Shown piece by piece: positions 47,444 through 59,687 of a stretch of DNA of 64,000 nucleotides. Position 1 is the first letter of the stretch. Each line of letters begins with the position of its first letter. The notes below the pieces were generated by a model. The model was not told where the DNA came from and did no database searches. It saw only the letters and a program-made list of their open reading frames with translations. Source of the DNA: Nemania diffusa (lineage: Eukaryota > Ascomycota > Sordariomycetes > Xylariales > Xylariaceae); assembly GCA_038501195.1 (NCBI GenBank), contig JBBPUQ010000008.1, positions 1,034,001-1,098,000 on the forward strand, written 5' to 3'. The position numbers and the translations under genes were made by a program.

Positions 47444-48862
47444 TTGTATCATAAGTATCACCTAGACAACTGTTTCTATAGCATACCCCGGCGCATACAA
47501 AAGGAAGTTAAACTATCTCATCGGACTAAATGCAAAGTGAACTAATATTAATGAGCCTGCTCGTGATGTTGTCCTCAATACCTCTCTCGTTATATTGCGT
47601 GGTGCTGAACGGTGGAGGCTTCATATTGATATGCAGCAGGTAAGTACATACATCATGCTTATGCAGGTACAAATTGCCTAGTTCGATGTAACCAACAGCC
47701 TACCGGCATAAAATGTAGCTCGACCGTTACCAGCAATGATTCCGGTTACTAGACTTGATCGGTCCTCGAAGTTGCGTCCCTTGCGGGTCGTCGTGAATGG
47801 AACGGCTAAGGACTCGGTTAAATTATTCAGGCGAAGGATCCACTAGGAGGCAGCTACGAAACAGAATATAAGTAGCTGTCGGAACATATGATAGAATCTA
47901 CGTGGTTAGCTGGTGTGCTTGATGTTAGACACGGGGATTGTGTAAAGGCCCTTTGTTACTGCGGGTTATAACGCCCTGGTAGCCGGCTCTGTGTGACGGG
48001 GGGCTTGGTATAATGCTTTATAAGCCTGTAGGTAGGTAGGGAGGGAGAGATATATATACCTGCGCGGTCGTTTCGAGTACTACAAGTATTTGTGCTTCCA
48101 TCTCGACGAGGTTACAATACTGTCTACCAATAATATTGTATGCTCGAAGGTTCCTGTTTTATGCCTATATGCCCGTAAATTGGTCAGTACATAATTAGTA
48201 GAATCTATACTCAATGACGAGTAGTATGCTCGGATAAACTCGGTCTAATCTACCTATTAATCAAGAATGTGTGGGGGATTATGTCAAATTTATTCACGTA
48301 TGATTAAGAAGTGTGCTTCTGTAATGGTATTCAGTCTAGCTGTATGGCTAATGGGACTGATCATGCCAAGGGTAGATGGTTTTCAGGAAAGATAGCTTAC
48401 TCTACTCACTAAAGTTACGAATGCGTCAACGACAAAAGATAACTATCTACGGAGCTGGTCTGTAACTGAACCTCTTATAGGAAATATGTCTTCACTACAG
48501 CAACTTCACGATCGTACGAGCAGATATCCTCAGCTAGGAATAGGTAGTACTCGTGGGACCACCCAGGGGAAAGCGAAAGCCCTATTTGCAACATCGCTTG
48601 TTCTAACTTCTAACTATCAGTGGGGATTAATAGCATAATGCAACATAATTAGCTCAAGATAGAAGACAAACCACAAGGATAAGGCATTCAGGGCTGTATG
48701 GAATTTGATCCTGGTATCATTATAGGAAAAGAATAGACAAAACTCGCAAGTGCGAAGTGTCCAAAACCACTAGTTCCCCTAAAGCTGGTAGAGCCAGTAG
48801 ACTCACCCAAACACTGTGGCAGATCACATTACTCATCCGTGATTACCACCAAGGCTCACCCT
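47444..48862. other. Intergenic, no gene recognised
   Basis: About 1.4 kb between the convergent BiP and permease genes. It has a GTAGGTAGGTAGGGAGGGAG tract near 48030 and (TA)n near 48050. No supportable frame. Confidence 0.5.
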
Positions 48863-50834
48863 TTACATCTTTTCTCGCTCTATCTCCTCTGACGCCTGCG
48901 GTAGAGTTTCGATGCTCTCGCCCACCTTGAGACCAAGCTGGCGCACGTCCCACCCATTCGCGGTCAAGTACTCACGGAATTTCTCGTCCTCGAGCGTGAT
49001 TGTGTCCTGGCCGACGTTGGGCAGGAAGAAGAAGGCGAGGCCTGCGGCTAGGATGCATAGACTAGAACTAACGTAGAACGGGTACTGGAAGTAGGCGGTG
49101 TCCTTAGCTGTTCCGCCAGCCGCCTGGATATAGGGGAAGACGTAGACGCCGACGAAGGCACCAATTTTACCGATGGCGGCGGCGACTCCGTAGTACTGGC
49201 CGCGAACCCCAGTGGCGCAGGTCTTAGCGGCCAGCAGACCGATGTTGTTGCCGGGGCCCAGCTCGCCGAGACTAAGGAAGATACCGTAGACGACGACGAA
49301 GGCGCCAATCACGCTAGGCTTAGAGAGCTTAGCGTAGGTTCCGGCCATAATAAATCCCACGACGGATTGGGTCAGGAATCCGAGGATCAAGGTGTAGCGG
49401 GGCCCTAGACGATCACTGAGAGGAGCTCCGAGCATAGTTCCAGGGATGTAGAACAAGTTGATGACTGTGTTCCATCCGAATACGGTTGTCAAGGGAGCTT
49501 CATCGCCGTAGATATTGTATAGGATAGTGCTAGAGTATAGACCGAAGGCATAGGTAGAGAACTATAGGGTAGGTAAGTTTCTTAGCTTGCTTGCGAGCTA
49601 AGAGAAGAGTGAGACTCACATCGTAGATGAACCAGATCAAACTGACGATCAGCAAACGGAAGCCGTAAAACTTGAAGACAAGAGAGTAGGGCGTACGGGT
49701 GTTCTTCATCGAATTTCGGGAGAACTCCTCAGGCTCCTTGAGCTTTAGACGCAGCGCGAATAGAATCAGCGGGAAGACGACGCCGATGCCCAGGCTCGTC
49801 CGCCAGATGGTGCCGTAGTATTTGTTTTGGGCGGCGGCGGCTACGACGTAGGGGACGAAGGCGCCGATGACAAAACCCCAGTCAATCATGCAGTTGGTGA
49901 ACAGGATGAACCATCGGTTCCGGGTACCGCCCTTAAGCTCGCCGGTGGACTCGGCGCAGCTCACGCTACCGGCCGGGTACTCGCCTAGACGGGTGGTTTA
50001 GTCGGGATTTGATCTCATGGAATTCCACCATAATTCTTACCTCCAATGCCAATTCCAACCTTGAAATCCAGTTAATTAGTCCTCGGTTTGCGCTAGTTCA
50101 CCGGACGAGAATGCGACTTACAAAAAACCGCCAAGCGGTGAGAATGTTGAACATGCCAACGGGGTCTCCATGGTAGTAAGAGCCGGCGGCGAGCGCGGTG
50201 AAGAGAATTAGAATGATAGTGGAGATGAGAAGTGAGTTCGTTCGGGACCATCGATCAGCGGTATATCCGAAGACTAGCTGGCCGACAACCTATCACAACG
50301 CAAATCCAGCGGGTTAGTTGAGTCGCGCATCTTTGCCAATTTCATATCGGACATGGCGAGTTTAATGTTGCGACATGGGGAAGGGCGGAAAACGTACGGT
50401 TCCGGCGAATGCGATAGCCGAGACAACCTTGGCTGGGTGGGAGTCTGTATAAACCTCTTTATATTGACGAGTGAGGACCGTGTTGACGGAGCCGATAACC
50501 TAATAACAAGACGGCGCGTTTTTAGCTAGCTGGTTAGAGCGGAATGGAGGCGGACGGGCGGCATAGGTACGGTACGGTATGGTACGGCACAGCACTAGGC
50601 GGGGAAGAGGGCAGTTAAACAGACGAATAAACAAACAGAAGACAGACTCACGTTGTTGATGTAGCCGTCAGAGAAAAGACCAGCACCGCAAGCTAGCACG
50701 GGCCAGATAGCATCCAAAAACGGCTTCTGGTCGATTGGCGGCGGCCCGGCTGAGGCCTCGGTGTCCGCGACTACAGGCGATGCGGGTGCCTCCTCGGCGA
50801 CCTGCTGCTCGGCAGGTTTCTCGTGTGCTGACAT
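48863..50834 (-). CDS. MFS permease, Git1-like glycerophosphodiester/phosphate transporter
   Basis: A 511-aa plasma-membrane transporter with about 12 membrane segments. Exons are 50834-50652, 50499-50398, 50289-50122, 50059-50041 (only 19 nt, coding GVGIGIG-like residues), 49984-49620 and 49561-48863; phases agree throughout. The cytosolic N-terminus (MSAHEK..., Pro/Ala/Glu-rich) precedes FLDAIWPVLACGAGLFSDGY. Motifs of the phosphate:H+ symporter branch are present: DGY in TM1, GYTADRWSR (the GxxxDRxxR loop), RFFVGIGIGGEYPAGSV, LKEPEEFSRNSMKNTRTPYS, and a second DRLGPR loop. Fungal Git1 permeases take up glycerophosphoinositol or glycerophosphocholine; that substrate is inferred, and inorganic phosphate is the alternative. 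The start ATG at 50834 is preferred because the upstream extension starts with GTG. Confidence 0.9.
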
Positions 50835-53800
50835 CTCTCCTCTCACTCCTTGGTCGTTGACGTCGAGTCTCTCTAAGTATAATTAATCAAGTATATGCTG
50901 CTAAAAGCTACTGGTAGCTATTGGCAAACTACTAGGTACGGAGGTTGAAGACCGAGTAAAGATGAAGTTGACCGATGGTGAGTCGGAGACTTATATATCT
51001 TTAGACGGTTGAGACGCGAACCATGAATGAATGGTAGGTTGAGGGAGGCGTCGCAAGAGGAAGTCGAGCCAACTCAGACTTGAGGGGGGAAGAAATAAAG
51101 AAAGCGCACCCGAAAGCCTTTTTCTACATTTAGGTATCTCGTCTCGTCTGGTATCTACCTACCCTACCTACCCTAGCCACGGCAGCTACTATCTACGCGA
51201 TGGTACCCGGTGAGATAGGCAATGCTTAGCCGTACATGGGAGGTACCTACCTACATTACACATAGGTAAGACATTACCTATTGGTTTAAGCAACCTATCT
51301 GGAAGATAGGTACCTTAGTGTATTGAGGTAGGTACCTACTTACCTAGTGTTGTAGATCCATGTCCAATCTGCATGGGCATCTCAACGAGCGTAACCTACA
51401 TAAACTCATAAAATAGCAATCAAAGGCAACAACTTAATGTATCAGTGTTTGCCCGGACTATCCTTAATAATATTGTGAAACTAAATCTATTTGTATAGTT
51501 ATACATCTTGTTTACCCTAAACTTAGCTGCGCAGAAAAGGTTAGAATAAAAGAAGAAAGAAACTGTTGGAACCATTCTCTTCTTGTTGTTACGCACGTGT
51601 TATTTCATCTTGAAATGAAGAACAGCCCAATCGAGTTTAGAGCAAGATGCAGTGATCCTACAGAGATGGAGACTTGGACCGGGGGCCCTGCCTATCAAGA
51701 TGGTCTAACCAATAGTTTGCATGTGCAGCTGATAGAATTCCCACGGGCAGAAGACTTGGGATGCTACCTCGGGCCACACAGGCGCACAGCTCGAACAATG
51801 ATCAACCCGTGACTCTCTCTCCATTCTCAGCCGCTCCCGTCGACTACATATGTAGGTAGTTCCTTAGTATTGGGTAGTTATACTTCTACTAACCCAGGGT
51901 TTACATTTACATATTGTAGCGGCGTATAAAAGGTTTAAAAAATATAATCGCATTATGTACTCTGTATTGCTACTAGTTGCTGCCCTACTTACATATGTAG
52001 TATGAGAGCTGGCAGGCATCCCTCGATCATACGTTTAAACAGGGTGGGCAGAGCTGAGGAGCGCGACAAAAAAGGATTGGTTCGGTAGGTAGCGAAGGAG
52101 CAGACACAGTATCATGGCTCGTGACATACCTACACCATTTAAACAACGACCTGGAATTTATGCTACCTACCATTTACCGAAGCTTCTACTCTGTGTAACG
52201 GTAGCAGATGTGTGCTGGGTATCTTGACCTATCAAAGGCCACCAACCGACCTCGTGCTGTTTTCTACGAATACCTAACTACCTACATGGGTAGGCATGCA
52301 GCGACGAGAGAAAACCTGAAGCTCAGCGCTACCGGGAGCTTGTAGACAAGCTTTTTTTTTTTCAGGGTGCTCGTTCGGCAGATACTTAGTTCCGCTACTA
52401 GACTTATATTGTCACCTAATTGAAGAATGGTTTTCGATTGCGCAAGGTTGCTATTAATGAACGGTATTCTACAATAGCAGAACCTACCTACCTAGCGTAC
52501 TACGCTCAGCGAATCTTGGCTTCACGTACTCTATCAACTTAGGTTCAACTCTATACACGTACAGAAATTGCATACTTGTAATTTGCGCTGGGTATACCGC
52601 GTACTCGGCGTAGCCGATACACCGAGGCTTCCCCGTCCCTTAGGTACTACGTAAGACTTTCAGTAGGATTCGGATCCACTCAGTTTAGTACTGTAAGTAT
52701 CTAGTGTGTATCTTGAACATTCGCGGAGATATTACTACATAATGCGGGAGGACGTCATCTTACCCCCGGTAGCTATCGAACGTGTAACCTTAAAGGGCTA
52801 GATAACAGTAACAAAACGAATTATCGAATAAGCGCATATAACGATAGAATAAAAGCAAAACAACATTTTAGCAGCCGTTTAAAGCGTAATTATATTTCTA
52901 ACACTTCATCGCCGTGCATGAATATAGTTGAAAGGCATACAGAGTATATACCATGATGTATTATTGGTCAAATAGGCCAGCCTTTTAGATTTCGATACTT
53001 GAGACAAAGCAAGTAGGCATCCTACCCGACAGAGTGATCCTACCACAGCTCAGTGAATGTGTGAAACGTGGCCCAAGTAAGACCATGACAGCACTCGGAC
53101 AATTCATAAGACATCGTAAGCCGCCGCCGCCGCCGCCAACTCCGTTCCTTCCGGCCCCCGAGGCGTAGGAGGCGCAAGGTATGATACAAAGGTGTCGGTG
53201 TCCAGTAACATAGCCTCCGTGACGGCTTGAGCGCGTGTTCAAGATATTCGCCGGCGTCATGATTGTTCGAGAACTGCTTTAAACAACGGCGGCATCCCCC
53301 GTGTATATCGGCCGGGTGGCGGGCAATCGGTGCTACTGACCCCAAGAATTTGCGATGTTCAGACTATTTGATACAGTGGACATCGCTGCCGGAGATAAAT
53401 GGCCAACGTCGTTGACACGGCGCTTCTTAGGTCCTAAGACACCAGACTGCACAGGCTAGGTGTATTTCCGCATTAAAGGCTATGATAGCAGCATGATGGC
53501 TATGGCCTTTATAGGGATATTGGCGGTTCCGATTTAACCCTATGCCCGGAGGCGGCGATACTATTTAATCAAGGTAGGGATACAATAAAACGTCCAAAAA
53601 CCACTACTATGTTCTGAGTGAAAGATATTAAATAGCGTACTATGATCCAGCAATCTAGACACTAAGATAATTACAGCTTTCTTCTAAATAAAAAAAATAT
53701 CAATTCGCTACAACAAACCCGTGTCCTCAACTGTTAAAAAAAACAATCCCTACAGCTAGATAGATAGACGCCCATGAACGCAGCGACGATCCCTCCCAAG

Positions 53801-54077
53801 TTTTGTACACAGGTAGTCCACTCTCCCAGTGCTCACTTTTAACCCGTCCCTGCACTCAAAGCCCAACCGTCCCTAGCTTAGACGGGATGCAACCAAAGAC
53901 AAACTGTGCCTATGTGTTGTTGCATGCCTAGAAAATAGCACGTGGTATACCCCGAGATCAGAGAATACCGCAACTGATAGAGATAACCCTTAACCGCCTC
54001 CCTCTCTCGACTCCTCCTGCATAATTCTAGTGATCAACCACTCACAAGTTCAACTACACCTTCATCATCCGGCCGCT
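50835..54077. other. Long intergenic stretch rich in TAGGTA motifs, no gene recognised
   Basis: About 3.2 kb. TACCTACCCTACCTACCC (~51158), GAGGTACCTACCTACATTAC (~51241), AGATAGGTACCTTAG (~51304) and GAGGTAGGTACCTACTTACC (~51325) make this the densest cluster of the motif in the window. Further copies occur at ~51850, 52270 and 52485. A short (GCC)n tract lies at ~53121-53137. Open frames at 51597-51812 and 52985-53345 lack motifs. The right end includes the PEX11 3' UTR. Confidence 0.5.
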
Positions 54078-54927
54078 TTACGCGGTCTTCTTCCACTGGC
54101 TATATATGCCAATCAAGCTGCTCACCGTACCCGCAAGGCCAACAAACCCATCATCGAAATTCGTCCAGCCGAGCGCGGACGTCGGCGCCGTGAGGTCGCA
54201 GAGGTCAGACAGGAGCTGGAGCTGGCTAGCGTAGCGCTCACTTCAAAGCACAAAAAACGTCAGTCCTCGGGCCGAGCATACACACACACATGCACAAATC
54301 TAGTTGGCGGGAGATTCGCGGAAAAGGGGGGGAGGGAAGGAATATAGAGAGAAAAACTCACAGCGCGATCTTCTTCGCCTCCACCACGCCCTCGCCCTCC
54401 TTCTTATCAACCCTCGCCTCGCGCCTCCGGAGCTGGTAGAGCGTATACGCCTGCGCGACCACCGAGCACGCAAGCCCCGCCGTCCAAAACCGATACGCCT
54501 CCCTGCCCGCCCTCTGCGCGCCCTCCCACTTCCTGACCCCCAGCGCCGTCGGCACCGTGAGCATGTCCGCCGTCAAGTACCCGGCATAGCCAATTTGACG
54601 GCCTAGCGCAGCATACTTGAGTACCGGGTCTCCTTTAGAAGAGGGGGAGGAGGAGGAGGTGAGGGAGTCGAAGGCCACGGCGGCGGCTTTGAGGTGCTCG
54701 ACGTTCTTGCCGACGCGCAGCAGCTTCCGCGCCTGCCCGAACGACTTCTTGATCCCCTCGTACGGCGCCACCTCGGCGCGCGTCGCGTTCGTGCGCAGCA
54801 GGTACCAGGCGTAGAACCGCGCGAAGTACTGCAGCAGCCGCAGCACCTTGTCGCGCCCCGTCGTCGTCGCGACGAACTTGAGGTAGTGCGACACCGTGGG
54901 GTGGTAGACGAGTGCGTCGGCAACCAT
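54078..54927 (-). CDS. PEX11: Pex11, peroxisomal membrane elongation/division protein
   Basis: A 242-aa protein that remodels and tubulates the peroxisomal membrane before fission. Exons are 54927-54362 and 54240-54078, with a 121-nt intron. The donor GTGAGT directly overlaps a TGA that would otherwise end the protein after KKIAL. The N-terminus MVADALVYHPTVSHYLKFVA and TTGRDKVLRLLQYFARFYAW are the classic Pex11 amphipathic start. GQARKLLRVGKNVEHLKAA follows, with hydrophobic helices beginning YAALGRQIGYAGYLTADML. Exon 2 supplies the conserved C-terminal part, LCDLTAPTSALGWTNFDDGFVG followed by GTVSSLIGIYSQWK, which spans the membrane. Coding GC is much higher than the flanks. Length fits the fungal family (~230-240 aa). 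Confidence 0.95.
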
Positions 54928-56561
54928 GTTGGGCGGCGGGTTTTCTTTTTTTTTTCTTACTTGGCTTTTATTAGAACTCGGGGTTTGTTATTGGTTGGTT
55001 GGCTGGCTGGTTGGAGTTGGGGGGTGGTATGTATATCTCTCGACCGTGGAGGGGGCGGATCGAACCGGGTAGGAAGATAATTGTAAGGACCAATTAAGAT
55101 TAATGCACGAAAAGATAGGGATCCGCGTTGAACAGTCAATTGCTGGCTTTCTGCGGTTGGTTGTTGAAGGATTGGCAAAGGTGGTACGTTGGATGTGATA
55201 CGTATGAAGTTATGTGGTGCAATACTAAGAATGCCGGGAATCCCTTGCGGATCAAAGGGGAGGCACCGGTAATCGCAGTGGCCTGCACCGTCAGCTTCGT
55301 TAGTACATTCAATCAGCTGAAAGCCCGCGCCGAGCCTCAGTCGTCAATCAAAGACAGCCGCTATCAAGCTGCACGTACCTAAATCCAGTAGAGAATTGGC
55401 AAAAACTGCTTCTATGAAAGTCAAGCTTGGAGGGGGAGAACAATGAGTAATAGGTACGTCTAAATAGAGGGGAATGTTAATAAGTCAAAAGCGTCTTTGA
55501 TTAACAGCCGGGAAAGTGGCTGGATTAACGGCTGTATTAAAGTCGCGGCGCAATGTTGGGGATGAGCACATGCCGAGGCAGCTCGGTCGGGAATTTCTCG
55601 CGGAGGTGGGCTCGTTAGTCTAACGCTCTCTCCCCCATTTTAGGAGATCTTGACCCCGTGTTAGTCTAGTGCAAAGTAGAGACGGCCTTACAACCACCCA
55701 TTGTATTTCGACGGCGCATTCTAAACGTAATTCTATCACATGAAACGCATAAAACACACGAAACATTACTGAATATTTATTTATATATAATATATATGCT
55801 TTAGTATTTTTTTGACAACAGAAATATGTTCTGTCCCGATCCATATCTGTCAGATATCTCCCCAACAACATACATACCTTATCCAGCTTTTGACACCAAA
55901 CACGACAGATCCAGGCTAATGGAGCCCGTCATGTATCTCAAAATGAGATAAATTCCTCATAGCTTGGCCCTTTCATGAACCAGTCGTATATACTCACCGC
56001 ATCCAACACCGGCCACACGCAGGAAGACTTGGAATTACACACATCACTAAGATCAAGATCACAGCAGGTTGTGTAGCATGTGCATATATCTAATTGAGGT
56101 ACGCGTTTCTAGCAAACCTCTCAAATCTCCCACAGCCAAGAGATGTGTAGCCACATGTCCGTTGCTGTATGTGTGTCCGGATCATTCCCAGCCAAGCACG
56201 CCCATAACAATGCCGTGAAGCCTCGAAGGCAACATCTCCAGGCACGAACGAGGTGGGAACCATATATCAAACATATTCTTACCTTATGACAAGAGAATCT
56301 GAGCTCTCATCACCACCATCGTAGATGCGGTGTAGCTACGAGAGATATGTCATTAACCTCGAGTGCGAGGTGGAAACACGAACGAGAACAATGCGTCAAC
56401 AGCCATTTTGTGAGAGAGAAAATATCTTCTGCTCCGTGACAAAGGACGACGCGCTGGGTTGTTTCCCGAGAAAGCTGCTGTGTAGTGGTAGGCAAGGTCA
56501 TCTGGCCACCGATGGTATCATATAAAAATCCAGAGTTGGTCAACATGGTATCTGAGCTGTT
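54928..56561. other. Intergenic, no gene recognised
   Basis: About 1.6 kb. It has a T run at 54947-54956, TTGGTTGGCTGGCTGGTTGG near 54993, and AT-rich sequence at 55760-55820. No supportable frame or RNA gene. Confidence 0.5.
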
Positions 56562-58166
56562 TCAGTCATATTGAAATAAAACGCTGATGGATTCGCCGTG
56601 ATGAATACGACGAATAGCCTCAGCAAAGATGGGCGAGACGTCCAACACGTCTAGCTTGGAACATTGTCTCCGGTGTTCAATCTGAGGAACCGAGTTGGTG
56701 ACAACAATCTTGTCGATTGCTGAGAGGTTGATGCGCTGTATCGCATCGCCGCTGAAAACGCCATGGGTAATCAGTGCATAAACAGTTGTCGCACGTTCCT
56801 TTCTCAACAGCTTCGCAGCGCGAGTAATGGTGTTGGCGGTGTCGACCAGGTCATCGATGAGAATGCAGACGCGGTTGGCAACATTGCCTACTAGCATCAT
56901 GGTGGCATTTTGTCGATCCGTGATCCGGGTGGGCCGTCGTTCCTGGGGGTTTGGTTAAGTTTGGGGTCACTCATAGGTAGGTCTCCATCTTACCTTGTGA
57001 ATAAGAGCAAAATCCATGCCAAGGCTATCAGCAATAGCAGTAGCACGCTTGGCACCGCCGGCGTCCGGGCTCACAATCACGGCATCCCTGTAGTCCGGAA
57101 TGTTTTGTTGGATATAACGTTGGAGCAGGGGCCGGCCGTACAAGTTATCCATGGGGATGTCAAAAAACCCCTGATACTGGGGATCGTGAAGGTCTAAGGC
57201 AACCACACTATCATACTAGTCAGTCTCCTCCATCTCCACGAGATGTAAATCCAGATATGTCAGATATGTTGATAGCAGGTGCGGATGCATATGTGAACTC
57301 AAGTGGTAAACCATGCAAAGTTAGGCCGGGTGGTACATACTGATCTGCGCCAGCACACGTGAGAAGATCTGCTACCAAAGTACCTGCCTGTGCAACCCAT
57401 CGCTTGTATCCCGGCTTCGCTTGGAACGTGTTGATGAGAGCAGGATTTTGCAAGTCGTGTGTGGTGAAGCTTTGGGTGTGCATCGTAGTAAGGCCAGGGC
57501 GAGCCGGAGCCAAGGCTGCTTCGCCGTTCATCGAAGTCTCACCATTAAGACGAGACGTGCCATTGACGAGCCCATGGCCATTGGGATTGCCATTGGTATT
57601 ACCATTGGTATTGCCATTGGTGAGAGAGGTTCTGCTCATAGCTCTCGACAGGTCGGTATCATTGTTGAAGCTTGCAGTCTTTTGGATTCCAGGGCCTGGT
57701 GTCGCAGGGACGCTTTCAAAGGTGTATTTCTCCTTGGGAACTTCCGAAGGAGGCTTCGAAAGCGGAGCGCCTGCTTTGTTGTATGGAAGGTCTGGTTGTC
57801 GCGAATAGGGAAACAAGGGAAGGACTGCAGTAACTCTCTTGGCAGATCCAGTCTTGCAAGCAGAGATCACTATATAGGAGGTCAGTCTCGAGTTTCCAAG
57901 GTGTGTGATCCTGTTAGGTCACGTTACGTTGGGTTACGTTACGTACTGATGCAGAGTTCCATCAGGTGATCATTCACCGATCCACCACCGGATTGGATAA
58001 TGAAGACATCTTTGCCTCGAACGGAATCCTTGATCTCACATCGCGTCTCGCCTACAGAGAATTTACTCAGGATGCGATTGCTCACGGGCAGGCCAAGTAT
58101 GTTGCAGATATGCTCGGTCAGAGCCGGGTGGGAGTTCCCGCCAAGGATAACAATGTTGCGGACCAT
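56562..58166 (-). CDS. Ribose-phosphate pyrophosphokinase (PRPP synthetase) subunit with insert
   Basis: A 447-aa cytosolic enzyme subunit that transfers pyrophosphate from ATP to ribose 5-phosphate, feeding purine, pyrimidine, His, Trp and NAD synthesis. Exons are 58166-57947, 57869-57341, 57207-56994 and 56942-56562; phases agree. The start is [40 protein letters not shown] and [11 protein letters not shown] follow. Between PYSRQPD and the next conserved block ([22 protein letters not shown]) lies a ~110-residue non-homologous region, low in complexity and Asn/Gly/Thr-rich ([14 protein letters not shown]). Later motifs are [36 protein letters not shown] and the PRPP loop [15 protein letters not shown]. 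Yeast Prs1 and Prs5 carry inserts (NHRs) that link PRPP synthesis to cell integrity, so a Prs1/Prs5-type subunit is likely. Confidence 0.92.
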
Positions 58167-59687
58167 GTTGGAGTGATGTTTGCCGAAACAAAGCGTCGAG
58201 GCTAATATTATGCGGGATATCAATCACTTAGCGTTGATCCGATGAGCCGACGACAGGCCAAGTAGAAATGGGTAGTGAGGAGAAGGTTTTGGCAAAACCT
58301 CGACGCAACAATTGGGAAAGGTAATAGGAGACTTCGATGCACTATTTCTTGCAGTGGCCAATTGCTTGAAAATAAGGCTGGGAGGAAAAATCTTGTAGGC
58401 TCCGATCGCGGTGGCTGAGAGCAAAAACCCGAGGTCTACAACCACGTATAGAGTCTCGAGTCTCAATCTCAATATGGCGAGGCGAAAGCGAAGTTGTAGA
58501 ATCCCAGGAGTGTTATGCACGAGGTTAAAAACAATGTGTGCTAGAGAAGAATCATATTGAAGATAGGTAACGACTCATGACAGTGGAATGCAGAGCTTTT
58601 GTTGGCTAGTGTTAGACATTGTAGGTAGAGAGAGAAAAAAACTCGGGTTGAACAGAGAGCCAGGTGTTTGTAGGTAGGACCCGTAGTAGGTAGACAGGTA
58701 CCTAGACTAGGACCTAGGTGGGCAGACGAGCCAGTAGGCGTTGGGCGGGGCTCTCCCCAAGCCAAGTGAATGAGACAAGAAAAATTCTATCGAGCAAAGG
58801 ACCCTGTAATTGCCGCCCTGCAAATGGCCGGCCAGCGGCAGCTTCCCCTGCTCAGTACTGCCCTGGCCGCCGATGTCCACTATACTACCTGCCTAGCGTA
58901 AGTATGCACAAGGTGAATGTGGGATAACGCCACTTTATGCTGTGGGTAAGTGATGCGCTGCAGCCAGCTGTCCTCGCATCACCAATCACTTGCTCCTTTC
59001 GCCGTTCTGCAGAGGCTTGGTTCGCCAAATTGGACTGGCCACAGGTGAAAGTACTGCCTTGGCGACGTTAGAGCAGCCTCAAATCGAACACGCACATTAC
59101 CGAAGTACCTAGCGAGTACAACAGCGTCGCAAAATGTGACAGTATCTTTATATCATGCATGCAGAAGGGCAATCGACATGACCGAATGCCTGTTTACAGG
59201 ACGGTGCAACAAATCAAGTAGTTCCACGCCAAGTTACGGTGTGCGTCATCGCGGCATACCGTTATGAACCACGAAATGGCAGGTTTGGTATTCTCTAGCG
59301 TAGTATATTTGAGCCGCTTTAATAATAGTAGCTTACCTATTTGGTATGGCTGTCTAGTCATGTGACAGCGCGCTGGAAGGAGACACGCTACCCTGTACAC
59401 GACACGCCCTTCACTTTTACTACCGAGATTAGATGCTCGCATATGATAAGTGCCTTTCCCAAGAGGTAGGCACCAGCACATACTTAATACCTTATTATCA
59501 TCAGTATAATGAGCTGCTTGTTGATTTTGAATATTTGAGTTCATTTAGAAAGCAATTTTCAACTAAAACCTTAAACACCAATTTTCTTTCGTCATCTGTC
59601 TTATTACCAAACTGACTTCGCCACCACTTCGTGTTGTACTTGTACTATAATTCTATAATCTGTTACTATTCCGTCGCACAGCTCACG
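58167..59687. other. Divergent intergenic region, no gene recognised
   Basis: About 1.5 kb between the divergent PRPP synthetase and DNA glycosylase genes, carrying both promoters. TAGGTAGGACC, GTAGTAGGTAGACAGGTACC and TAGACTAGGACCTAGG lie at ~58671-58718. CT-rich sequence and TGCATGCA-like words occur near 59155. No supportable frame. Confidence 0.5.

Noticed and set aside
52985..53345. Overlapping minus-strand frames of 91 and 101 codons
   Set aside because: They are driven by a (GCC)n tract, which gives poly-Gly and poly-Arg readings. No motif was seen.
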